Part shown: in pieces, positions 1 to 6,715 of the stretch | How the letters are laid out: each line of letters opens with the position of its first letter | Position numbering within the stretch: the first letter of the stretch is position 1 | Origin: Bacillota bacterium | Lineage (GTDB): Bacteria; Bacillota; UBA4882; UBA10575 | Length of the DNA: 38,337 nucleotides | Assembly (NCBI GenBank): GCA_012727895.1 | Contig: JAAYGG010000012.1 | Location: 1-38,337, forward strand | Direction of reading: 5' to 3' | Program-made: the position numbers and the translations under genes | The notes under the pieces: generated by a model | Seen by the model: only the letters and a program-made list of their open reading frames with translations | Told to the model about the DNA's origin: nothing | The model's database searches: none

Positions 1-32
1 TAATTTACATATTGATAGGGGACTAGTTGCAT

Positions 33-2036
33 ATGGATAGAATCAAAAATTATCTGAAGTGCTTGGTATTATGTGACTCCAAATTTATCACTATTGTGTC
101 AATTGTATTAAATTTAGTATCAATATCAACAGTTCTTGTTATGCCATTAATAAACTCCAGAATTATCGATAGTTTTGGAACCAATATTATTTATACCTAT
201 ATAAAATATTCTTTAATTTTGTTTATTGTTAAGTGTCTCGTTGATTTCTTTACCAGTGTGCTAAAGAAAAGAAACCAGGTCAATACTAATGCCAAGTTAA
301 AGGTTATGATTTTAACAAATTGGGCTTGTTTACGGGATTCGCATAGGATGTCGGTTGAATCAGGGAAGATAATAAACTTGATCGAGAATGATTGCGATAT
401 TGTCGCAAATATAGCTACCAATTCTTTGTCAGATATGATATCAATTATTGTTAATTTAATATTAAGCATTATTATTGTTAGCAGGATCCATTATTTGTTT
501 TTGCCTATTATATTATTCTTTTCGGTTGTAGAAATAATGCAGATCCAAAAAAAAATATATAAGTGGCAAGCCAGCTATGAATCCCAACATACTGAATCGG
601 TCGCCGATATTAATTCATGGGTTCTAGGAATGCATGATCGATATGAATATCTGTGTGTTTTTAAACTAAAGGATTGGGCTATAAATAATATACTGGGTAA
701 AATATACAAAAATTATAAAATAAGGACAAAGCAAAATACTCTTTCTGCTCTTTCAGGCCGTATAAGCTATTTACCCAAGTGGCTGTGTGAAAGTGTTATT
801 TATATCATTGGCGGTTGGCTGGTAATCAATGGGGATATAACCCTTGGCCTATTATTTGCAAGTCACAGTTATGCTTCTAGATTCTTGGATGCCTTTAGGG
901 ACGCAAGCGAATTTATAAAAAATACCTTCATAAATATGAACGCGTATGAGCGAGTATCCTCGTTTTTAGATTATAATTTAATCGCGAAGAAACTTGGAAT
1001 TGTTCAACCAGTTGGCACTATAAAGACCAATAATGAATTGGTTGTAAAAAACGTTGATTTTCAGTATAGTACATCCAAAAAGATCTTTGAAAATCTTAAT
1101 TTTACATTACCCTTGAAAGGAATCGTTTTACTTCAGGGTGATAATGGGAGTGGGAAAAGTACTTTAATTAAATTAATCATGGGTTTAGAAATACCATCAA
1201 AAGGAGATATTTTAGTTAATAACATAAATACTAAAGATTTTACTTTTGAATTTATCCATAGAAATTTTTCCTGTGCGTTTCAAGAAGGAGTGCTTTTTAA
1301 CGATACCCTTTATAATAATATTTCAGCATTTAATCCGGTTCAGGAGGAAACAATCAAGGGCTTGGTAAGAAAAATTTTCCCCGATTATGATAGAGATTTT
1401 AATGACCTTATTAATGCTTTTGGTGATGGGGTATCAGGCGGACAAGCAAAAAGAATCTTACTCAGCCGGGCTTTATATAAAAAAGCTAACATTCTCATTC
1501 TGGATGAGGTTGATACTGGAATAGATTCAAGTGGGTACAGTAATATGATATCTATTTTAAAGAGTATGTCTAAGAATTGTTTGGTCTTAATAGTTTCGCA
1601 CCAAAAAAGTGATGTACAAGATATATTTTGGGATTATAAACTGCATATAAATAATAATACTGTTAATTTAATTGATACGAAAGAGGAATATATTTCATTG
1701 CTAACAAGGACAAGCCATTTATTGAAAAGAAATGGTAAAACACAAACCGTTGAGTTTACGACAAGAGGTATTAGTATGCTACCCCTAATCAACCCGGGTG
1801 ACATTGTCGGGATAGAGATAGGGGACATTGAATTAGAAGTGGGTGATATTGTACTCTTTAGAATAATGAAGACGATTTTTTTACACAGAATAATAATGAT
1901 AAACAGGGAATCTTTCATTTGTAAAGGTGATAATAATTGCTTTACTGAGTCAATTGATCGTGAGGATATAATCGGTAAAGTGCTTTATATCAAAAAAACA
2001 AACCCTAATCACCCATTCGGACCCCCAGAGAATTAA
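33..2036 (+). CDS. ABC exporter (permease + ATPase) fused to a C-terminal S26 signal-peptidase-like domain
   Basis: Half-size ABC exporter of 667 residues. The N-terminal ~310 residues carry several hydrophobic spans (about 20-45, 60-75, 138-172, 255-280). The nucleotide-binding domain follows: Walker A GDNGSGKST (369-377), signature VSGGQ (467-471), Walker B ILILDEVD (487-494) and H-loop SHQ (522-524). From about residue 575 an S26 peptidase-like domain follows, with GISMLP (Ser581 as candidate nucleophile), two GD turns, FLHRI (His618) and KGDNN. A Ser/His pair is the SipW/ER-type arrangement rather than Ser/Lys. No membrane anchor precedes it, so it should sit on the cytosolic side with the ATPase. 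ATG33 is preferred over TTG27 because AGGGGA (17-22) lies 10 bases upstream. AT-rich codons mark it as foreign. Export of a processed peptide is inferred from family context. Confidence 0.88.
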   Translation: MDRIKNYLKCLVLCDSKFITIVSIVLNLVSISTVLVMPLINSRIIDSFGTNIIYTYIKYSLILFIVKCLVDFFTSVLKKRNQVNTNAKLKVMILTNWACLRDSHRMSVESGKIINLIENDCDIVANIATNSLSDMISIIVNLILSIIIVSRIHYLFLPIILFFSVVEIMQIQKKIYKWQASYESQHTESVADINSWVLGMHDRYEYLCVFKLKDWAINNILGKIYKNYKIRTKQNTLSALSGRISYLPKWLCESVIYIIGGWLVINGDITLGLLFASHSYASRFLDAFRDASEFIKNTFINMNAYERVSSFLDYNLIAKKLGIVQPVGTIKTNNELVVKNVDFQYSTSKKIFENLNFTLPLKGIVLLQGDNGSGKSTLIKLIMGLEIPSKGDILVNNINTKDFTFEFIHRNFSCAFQEGVLFNDTLYNNISAFNPVQEETIKGLVRKIFPDYDRDFNDLINAFGDGVSGGQAKRILLSRALYKKANILILDEVDTGIDSSGYSNMISILKSMSKNCLVLIVSHQKSDVQDIFWDYKLHINNNTVNLIDTKEEYISLLTRTSHLLKRNGKTQTVEFTTRGISMLPLINPGDIVGIEIGDIELEVGDIVLFRIMKTIFLHRIIMINRESFICKGDNNCFTESIDREDIIGKVLYIKKTNPNHPFGPPEN

Positions 2037-2040
2037 AAAA

Positions 2041-2235
2041 CTATTTTTTATTGTCAGAATAAATTAACAACAATGTTTGATCTGAAATTAAGATTTCACA
2101 AGGGTTTTTGGATTGGAGGTTCAGGCAGAACGTCCTCTTTGAAAAAAAGGGAGGCCTCCTCGCGTTTTCTATTTCTGCGAGAGATTTGTCCCTTCTGGGA
2201 ATTATAAAATTGCAATTATTCATGTCTTTGCGCAT
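2041..2235 (-). CDS. Small ORF of unknown function (64 aa), possible cluster peptide
   Basis: The ATG overlaps the last codons of the CBM9-like frame upstream, so translational coupling is possible, but no independent strong ribosome site is seen. The product is polar and basic with three cysteines in its second half and no clear signal peptide or domain. It ends four bases from the end of the convergent ABC gene. It could be a precursor peptide of the neighbouring export system or simply an open frame. Nothing in it matches a precursor family I recognise. Confidence 0.25.
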   Translation of the reverse strand: MRKDMNNCNFIIPRRDKSLAEIENARRPPFFSKRTFCLNLQSKNPCEILISDQTLLLIYSDNKK

Positions 2236-2750
2236 AGTTGTATTAAATTCATGTTAAAATAGTCACACTTATCCATCCAAGGCTGCAAATAGTATTTTCC
2301 TGTTGACCAGCTTAATATATGCTCTTCATGATAAAGACTAGCTTTCGCTGTTCTTATTGTAACATCAAAAAAGATCACATCATTATTCTTAGGTGTAAAA
2401 TTTAGATAATTCCAAGGTAAAACTACTGCGACACTAAACCTTTTCTGATTATATTCTGTCCCAATCTCAATAGGAATATATCGACCCTGAGTATACTCTT
2501 GCTGCCACATGAATGCTTTGTGTTTTCCTGATTTTAAAGGCTTTATGAATATCACCTTAACGAATTCATTTCTGTCTAAGCCAAATAACAACTGATAACC
2601 AAACTGATATACTTGTTGTTTATTCTGAAACTTGTCAATACTGATTCTATGAGTAAAATAGAAGTTCTGTTCGTTCCAGCTGATACTAAATTGGGGATAT
2701 AGATCATCTGTTGAGTATTGATTAGTTGTTTTCTCAAGAAGGAAGGTACT
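2220..2750 (-). CDS. CBM9-like domain reading frame with no normal start codon
   Basis: An open frame of 176 codons runs from just after a TGA (2751-2753) to the TGA at 2220. There is no ATG, GTG or TTG until TTG at 2591, which would cut the domain. The frame reads like a family-9 carbohydrate-binding/DOMON fold: an opening strand ISWNEQNFYFTHR, then VYQFGYQLLFG, SVAVVLPWNYLNFTP, DVIFFDVTI and ILSWS, the last three matching the usual ‘IPW..L’ and ‘lsWs’ pattern. It lies in the +1 frame relative to the nucleotidyltransferase immediately upstream and overlaps its last codons. It could be a C-terminal domain of that protein separated by a frameshift (mutation or recoding), or a separate gene with an unusual start. 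The domain assignment is from pattern only. Confidence 0.5.
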   Translation of the reverse strand, partial: STFLLEKTTNQYSTDDLYPQFSISWNEQNFYFTHRISIDKFQNKQQVYQFGYQLLFGLDRNEFVKVIFIKPLKSGKHKAFMWQQEYTQGRYIPIEIGTEYNQKRFSVAVVLPWNYLNFTPKNNDVIFFDVTIRTAKASLYHEEHILSWSTGKYYLQPWMDKCDYFNMNLIQLCAKT

Positions 2751-3957
2751 TCAAATATTGTTTATTTGCATAGATGGAAGGCATATTATAATATATATTT
2801 TCATGCTTTATCAATTCCGAGTTTGTTTTGTAAAAGCACTTGTATATTTGTTTTTTTTTGGCTTCTTCCCTAGACCTTTTTATGATTTTTTTCTGCTCTT
2901 CTCTATAAGAAAAAAGCCTGCGTTCAATGTATGATTCCCAATTCTCCGCATGCCAATGATAGTAATTAAAATGCCTGTCTGGTTTTAATTTAAGCGTTGA
3001 AAATTTTCCATATATTCTTTCGGTAAGAGAAATTGCTCTATATATTAAATCATTGATACCAAATTCTTCAATCCTCCTTGTTATTTCGTTTTCTTTGTTT
3101 GGTAAACTTAAATAAGATTCTCTTATATCCATAAATTGTTTTACGTTAAGTTGTTTTATGATTTTTATAGAAGGGGGTTGAAGGGGAATAGGAGTTTTCG
3201 ATACCAGTAATTTTATATGACTTTCTAGGTGCGCGCAGCTATGAATAAAAAGGTCTATTTCATCTGGTACTAATACCATTTCATTGTTTAATTTCAAGGG
3301 TTTAGCATTGTTAAAAAGCTTACTAAGATCAATCTCGTATTCACCTCTATATTGGTGTAGCTCAACAGTATAAAAATCTTTCATATATATGAGCAAGTGA
3401 GCAGTATTTGTTTCTGTGATTTCCTGATCTTCAACCAATTGTCCTAAAAGATTATAAGCTTTATAGCCATCACTGATTAGGAGTTCATGTGCTTTTTTTA
3501 TATTATTAGGTGCGATAAGTAAATCCAAATCTCCGAAAATTCTTCCTCCAGCGCATTTATATACCAATTTTGCTATTCCTGGTCCTTTTAAAACAACAAA
3601 ACTTATATTGTGTTCACTAAATAAACATTGCAGACGATCTAGTTCTTTATACATCTTTTTATTGTGCGCCTGTGCCATTATATTTGCAAAAATCATAGTT
3701 TTTACAAATTCCTTATCCGGAATGCTAGTATAATTTTTTATTAATGGATTATGCAATAAATGATAGCCAACAATTGAAGCCACTTGATGTTCTTGAGCTA
3801 TCATTGCTAAATAATCATAATTTAGCCCATCATTTATTAAATTCTTAAGCATTTTTATATTGTTTTTACTTATATCTTGACGGGCGAGTAAGAGCAAAGC
3901 CTTTTCTTCAGGCTTGAGCATTGCCTTTGATCCTTTTTTCAAAACAAAGATACTCAT
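2734..3957 (-). CDS. Nucleotidyltransferase family protein (NTP_transf_5 type)
   Basis: A 407-residue protein with the nucleotidyltransferase core: VVLKGPGIAK (121-130), then GGRIFGDLDLLI (137-148) whose Asp143/Asp145 form the metal-binding DxD pair. The rest is helical with a Lys-rich C-terminus. This family (PF14907) has no settled biochemical role but recurs in lasso-peptide and related RiPP clusters beside ABC exporters, B2-type proteases and S24/S26 peptidases, which fits the exporter opposite. The start ATG has AAAGGA seven bases upstream. Base composition is as AT-rich as the ABC gene and unlike the trp operon. The C-terminus stops abruptly inside the CBM9-like frame, so the gene may originally have been longer. 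Confidence 0.82.
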   Translation of the reverse strand: MSIFVLKKGSKAMLKPEEKALLLLARQDISKNNIKMLKNLINDGLNYDYLAMIAQEHQVASIVGYHLLHNPLIKNYTSIPDKEFVKTMIFANIMAQAHNKKMYKELDRLQCLFSEHNISFVVLKGPGIAKLVYKCAGGRIFGDLDLLIAPNNIKKAHELLISDGYKAYNLLGQLVEDQEITETNTAHLLIYMKDFYTVELHQYRGEYEIDLSKLFNNAKPLKLNNEMVLVPDEIDLFIHSCAHLESHIKLLVSKTPIPLQPPSIKIIKQLNVKQFMDIRESYLSLPNKENEITRRIEEFGINDLIYRAISLTERIYGKFSTLKLKPDRHFNYYHWHAENWESYIERRLFSYREEQKKIIKRSREEAKKKQIYKCFYKTNSELIKHENIYYNMPSIYANKQYLKYLPS

Positions 3958-4604
3958 ATTTTTTCCTTTCTTTTAAATTAAAGAAAAGCTTAATGGTTAT
4001 AACATTTTACCTAAGTTCTCAAATTATAACTATGATCCTCAAAAAAGTCTGACAATTGGTTAATAAATAGAGATATTTATCTTGCTATTCTCTTTATAGT
4101 TACAGTTTTGCCGGGAAAAACCTGGCCGCTAGGATGTGACTGACATGTCCTTCGGCACTACAGCTTGACCCCATTTTCTATTCCGTCCCAGTTGCGCTTA
4201 ATATACCCGATGGTCTCTTCTTGGCTTTTCGTCAGTGCGCCATAAGGCTTCATGAAGATGAGCCAGGACTGCCTGTTTGTTTGGGATTTGATCTCCCGGT
4301 GGATCAGCATCTTAAGCCCGGGCGCATGCGCGATAGCCGTTTAGATATATTTTTCTTAATGATACTTGTCTAGGATAAAAATGGTCTGCGGCGGTAAGTA
4401 TTATGTCCAGCCCGGGGGGATTCATTCAATTGGCTGAATGTCAGGTTCCTCTTCTTTTTTCCATGAAATACTTCTTGCAAAAACCTACAGTAATTTTATA
4501 CTAACCTTTATAGAGGGCTAGCCCGCCTTTGACTGCAAGGCTTTTTCTCAAGAGGGCTTTCGTCCTGGCTTCTTCAGTTTACCGGCAAAAGAGAGGAAAA
4601 GAGC
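3958..4604. other. Intergenic decay zone between AT-rich island and small basic gene
   Basis: No intact gene is seen in these ~650 bases. The first ~130 bases are AT-rich and presumably hold the promoter of the minus-strand nucleotidyltransferase gene; no box pair there has a convincing spacing. From about 4110 the composition switches to the GC-rich type of the rest of the window, marking the likely island border. The GC-rich part includes one coding-like remnant (listed separately). A short perfect inverted motif with AAAAA loop (CCGGG/CCTGG) near 4113 is too small to interpret. Confidence 0.5.
4158..4340 (-). pseudogene. Coding remnant, perhaps the C-terminus of an ISL3-like transposase
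   Basis: A 61-codon minus-strand open frame between two stops has host-like codon composition and no start with ribosome site. Its middle reads RQSWLIFMKPYGALTKSQEE, which loosely resembles the ‘R..L..k....Lt..Q...’ segment of ISL3-family transposases. That match is weak and from memory. It is best viewed as a broken gene end stranded at the border of the AT-rich island; the alternative is a chance open frame. Confidence 0.3.
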
Positions 4605-4730
4605 TTATTTCTTCCCTGCCGGGTGGTTTGCCTGTTCCTTCTTTTTCTTCCAGAAGCCCTGTTCAGCGCTTTTTTTCCGCTTCGCTTCAATCAACTGTTG
4701 CATCCTCTCCAGACTCTTTTTGTCACTCAC
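4605..4730 (-). CDS. Small basic helical protein (41 aa)
   Basis: GTG start, TAA stop. The product begins with SDKKSLERMQQLIEAKRKKS and ends in a Lys-rich tail, a single amphipathic, highly basic helix. GGGGGAAG lies just upstream of the GTG and a TATAAT-bearing promoter lies about 40 bases further upstream, which together favour a real gene over the opposite-strand open frame. Proteins of this type (short, Lys/Glu-rich, ‘LIExKK’) are seen in Clostridia, but no function is known to me. It is divergent from the trp operon and shares its promoter region. Confidence 0.55.
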   Translation of the reverse strand: MSDKKSLERMQQLIEAKRKKSAEQGFWKKKKEQANHPAGKK

Positions 4731-4766
4731 TTCTCTTCCCCCGCATCTTTTTATGTTTTTTTTAAT

Positions 4767-4795
4767 ATTATATCATAAGCAGAAAAATTTTGAAA
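4767..4795 (-). promoter_or_regulatory. Promoter of the small basic protein gene
   Basis: On the minus strand a perfect TATAAT (4767-4772) is preceded by TTCAAA at a 16-base distance, in an AT-rich stretch. It reads toward the 41-residue gene and is back-to-back with the trp promoter. Confidence 0.5.
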
Positions 4796-4801
4796 AAATG
4801 A

Positions 4802-4831
4802 TTGACTCCAGGCGAGAGGGTATGCTAATAT
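4802..4831 (+). promoter_or_regulatory. trp operon promoter
   Basis: TTGACT (4802-4807) and TAATAT (4826-4831) are separated by 18 bases, a good sigma-A-type promoter. It lies about 25 bases upstream of the first GAG triplet of the leader, so the whole triplet array would be in the transcript. Confidence 0.7.
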
Positions 4832-4861
4832 TATACCAATCAATCCTAAGATAAACACCAA

Positions 4862-4953
4862 GAGCCGAGAGCCGGCGAACGCCGGCGGAGTTGAGAACAG
4901 GAATTAAGTTTAGCGGAGCAGAGACGAGCCGAGGGTGCGTGCGTACGCGTGAG
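4862..4953 (+). promoter_or_regulatory. TRAP-type binding array of GAG/TAG triplets in the trp leader
   Basis: GAG or TAG triplets start at 4862, 4867, 4888, 4893, 4911, 4916, 4921, 4926, 4931 and 4951. Two near-matches, GAA at 4901 and AAG at 4906, keep the phase. Most repeat every 5 bases, i.e. triplet plus 2-base spacer. The two larger gaps are filled by hairpins (GCCGGC..GCCGGC at 4871-4886; a GCGT..ACGC hairpin near 4937-4948) that would keep the triplets close. Ten perfect plus two imperfect sites suit the 11- or 12-subunit ring of the tryptophan-activated RNA-binding protein MtrB. In Bacillus, TRAP bound to such an array lets the downstream terminator form. Confidence 0.85.
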
Positions 4954-4960
4954 GCATGAT

Positions 4961-4991
4961 AAAGCCGGACCCACGGTGGTCCGGCTTTTTT
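4961..4991 (+). terminator. trp leader attenuator terminator
   Basis: GCCGGACC (4964-4971) pairs with GGTCCGGC (4978-4985) around a 6-base loop, extended by AAA/TTT pairing, and is followed by TTTTTT. It sits between the triplet array and trpE, as expected for attenuation. The CCGGC runs in the first triplet-gap hairpin could pair with its 5' arm to form a competing antiterminator; that part is inference. Confidence 0.88.
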
Positions 4992-5031
4992 GTACCCTTC
5001 CGGTTCTCCTTCTCCCGGAAAGGAGAAAAGG

Positions 5032-6579
5032 ATGAAAAAAACCCCTCAAGACCTTTTCTTTCACCCCGCACACCTGCATTCGCCTTCAGGAGAGAAAAAC
5101 CCATTTTTCCAATACCCGGATCCCGGGGAACTGTCGGGATTATCCGCGCAGGGATACAAGTATATCCCTTTGGTCCGGCGGCTGCGGGCCGACTGCTTGA
5201 CGCCGGTCAGTGCCTTCCTGGCCGTGGGTAACAAGGCCGGCTCTTTCTTACTGGAGAGCGTGGAAAAGGGGATGAACATCGGGCGCTATTCCTTTATCGG
5301 CTGTGACCCCCTTTTCACCCTTAGAAGCACGGGCCCGGAGGTGGAGGTCGCCGGTGCAGGCCGGCAAGAGAAGTTCTCCGGAGAAGACCCCCTGGATCTC
5401 CTGGCAAAAACCCTGAAGGAACTGAAAGTTTTCCCATTGCCGCTGGATACCGCTTTCTACGGCGGGGCCGTCGGGTACCTGGCCTATGATTATGTGCGGC
5501 GCCTGGAGGAGATCCCCGCCCGGCAGCCGGATCTCCTGCGCCTGCCCGATGCCTGGTGGATGGTTCCCCGCTCCCTCATCATCTTTGACCACGTCACCAG
5601 GGAGATCCTCCTGGTTGTCCTGGTTTCCACTGCTGATCCCGGCGGTTACCAACGGGCTGCCGGGAAAATAGAGGAACTTCGTACCGCCCTCCTCAAGGGC
5701 AGGCCCGGGCCGCCGGAAAGGATGAAGCCCCCCGGGGAGGTGGAATTCACCTTTACACAGCAGGGGTTTATGGAAGCCGTGCGCAAGGCCAAGGAGTATA
5801 TTTTCTCCGGCGAGATCTCTCAAGTCGTCCTCTCGCAACGGATGAGCTTCCCCTATAACGGCGACCCCTTCGCCTATTACCGGGTATTGCGGAATATCAA
5901 CCCGTCCCCCTACCTGTTTTACCTGCACTGCGGGGACCACCAGGTGATCGGGTCTTCCCCGGAGATGCTGGCCCGTCTCAAAGGGCGGGAGGCGGAAACC
6001 CGGCCGATCGCCGGCACCAGGCCCCGGACCCTCCCCGGGCGGAGTACGGAAGATCTCCGCAGTGAACTCCTGGCGGACGAGAAGGAACGGGCGGAACATC
6101 TTATGCTGGTGGACCTGGGCCGGGATGACCTGGAGAAGGTTTGCCGGCACGGGACGGTGCGGGTGGAAGAATTCATGGCGGTTGAAGAGTATTCCCACGT
6201 TATGCACTTGGTCTCTTCAGTCAAGGGGGAGTTGGCCCCGGAAGAGGACGCATTTTCCCTTCTCAAGGCGGTCTTCCCCGCCGGAACCCTGACCGGCGCG
6301 CCAAAGGTCCGCGCCATGGAGATAATTGAAGAGTTGGAACCATGCCGGCGGGGTTTCTACGGCGGCGCCGTGGGTTACGTGGGTTTTGACGGGCAAATGG
6401 ACACCTGTATCGGGATCCGGTCGGCCGTGGCCGCCGGCGGGCGGATCCACCTGCAGGCCGGGGCCGGGATCGTGGCTGGCTCGGACCCCAGCCGGGAATA
6501 CCAGGAAACCATCTACAAGCTGCAGGCACTGCTCAGCGCCTTTACCCTCCTGGAAAGGGGTGAAGACGGGTGGTTGTAG
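5032..6579 (+). CDS. trpE: Anthranilate synthase component I
   Basis: 515-residue chorismate-binding enzyme that makes anthranilate from chorismate and ammonia or glutamine-derived NH3, first step of tryptophan synthesis. Visible marks are FYGGAVGYLAYDY in the N-terminal half and, in the C-terminal half, the chorismate-enzyme motifs RPIAGTRPR, ELLADEKERAEHLMLVDLGR, FPAGTLTGAPK and YGGAVGYVGFDG. The LLES element typical of the tryptophan feedback site is present near residue 70. ATG5032 is chosen because AGGAG (5021-5025) lies six bases upstream; the longer open frame would start inside the terminator. The stop overlaps the GTG of a trpG remnant, so this subunit must borrow an amidotransferase or use ammonia. 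Confidence 0.96.
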   Translation: MKKTPQDLFFHPAHLHSPSGEKNPFFQYPDPGELSGLSAQGYKYIPLVRRLRADCLTPVSAFLAVGNKAGSFLLESVEKGMNIGRYSFIGCDPLFTLRSTGPEVEVAGAGRQEKFSGEDPLDLLAKTLKELKVFPLPLDTAFYGGAVGYLAYDYVRRLEEIPARQPDLLRLPDAWWMVPRSLIIFDHVTREILLVVLVSTADPGGYQRAAGKIEELRTALLKGRPGPPERMKPPGEVEFTFTQQGFMEAVRKAKEYIFSGEISQVVLSQRMSFPYNGDPFAYYRVLRNINPSPYLFYLHCGDHQVIGSSPEMLARLKGREAETRPIAGTRPRTLPGRSTEDLRSELLADEKERAEHLMLVDLGRDDLEKVCRHGTVRVEEFMAVEEYSHVMHLVSSVKGELAPEEDAFSLLKAVFPAGTLTGAPKVRAMEIIEELEPCRRGFYGGAVGYVGFDGQMDTCIGIRSAVAAGGRIHLQAGAGIVAGSDPSREYQETIYKLQALLSAFTLLERGEDGWL

Positions 6580-6626
6580 TCATCGATAATTATGATTCCG
6601 GGTTCCTGTACGAAGAGAAAAGATAA
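6570..6626 (+). pseudogene. trpG: trpG remnant: first codons of the glutamine amidotransferase subunit
   Basis: A GTG overlapping the end of trpE opens a frame reading VVVIDNYDS, the signature N-terminus of TrpG/PabA (usual form IDNYDSFTYNL), then runs into GFLYEEKR and TAA after 18 codons. Nothing of the class-I amidotransferase domain, such as the GxCLGHQ cysteine loop, follows. The trpE/trpG overlap is the normal coupled arrangement, so this is a deletion of the gene body rather than a chance match. Anthranilate synthase probably uses a shared PabA-like subunit encoded elsewhere, as in Bacillus subtilis. Confidence 0.75.
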
Positions 6627-6639
6627 AGATGAAGAGGCG

Positions 6640-6710
6640 ACATGAAGAGAGAACATGAAGAGAGAAGAAGAGAAAGAAGAGAAAGAAGAGAAAGAAGAGG
6701 AAGGAGAGAA
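6640..6710 (+). repeat. Purine-only tandem repeat in the place of trpG
   Basis: Two copies of ACATGAAGAGAGAA (6640-6653 and 6653-6666) are followed by four 9-base units of GAAGAGAAA type (6667-6702, the last with one change). The tract is almost entirely A and G on the coding strand and runs into AAGGAG, the ribosome site of trpD. It looks like a microsatellite grown from Shine-Dalgarno-like sequence at the trpG deletion scar. Confidence 0.8.
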
Positions 6711-6715
6711 GAGGT

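Noticed and set aside
2145-2165. Palindrome GGAGGCCTCC followed on the minus strand by a T run, as terminator
   Set aside because: A perfect palindrome leaves no loop and it lies inside the small ORF; not convincing as a terminator.
4529-4765. 78-codon plus-strand open frame
   Set aside because: Ser/Phe-rich translation typical of the antisense of a Lys-rich gene; no ribosome site, and the minus-strand 41-codon gene explains the region.
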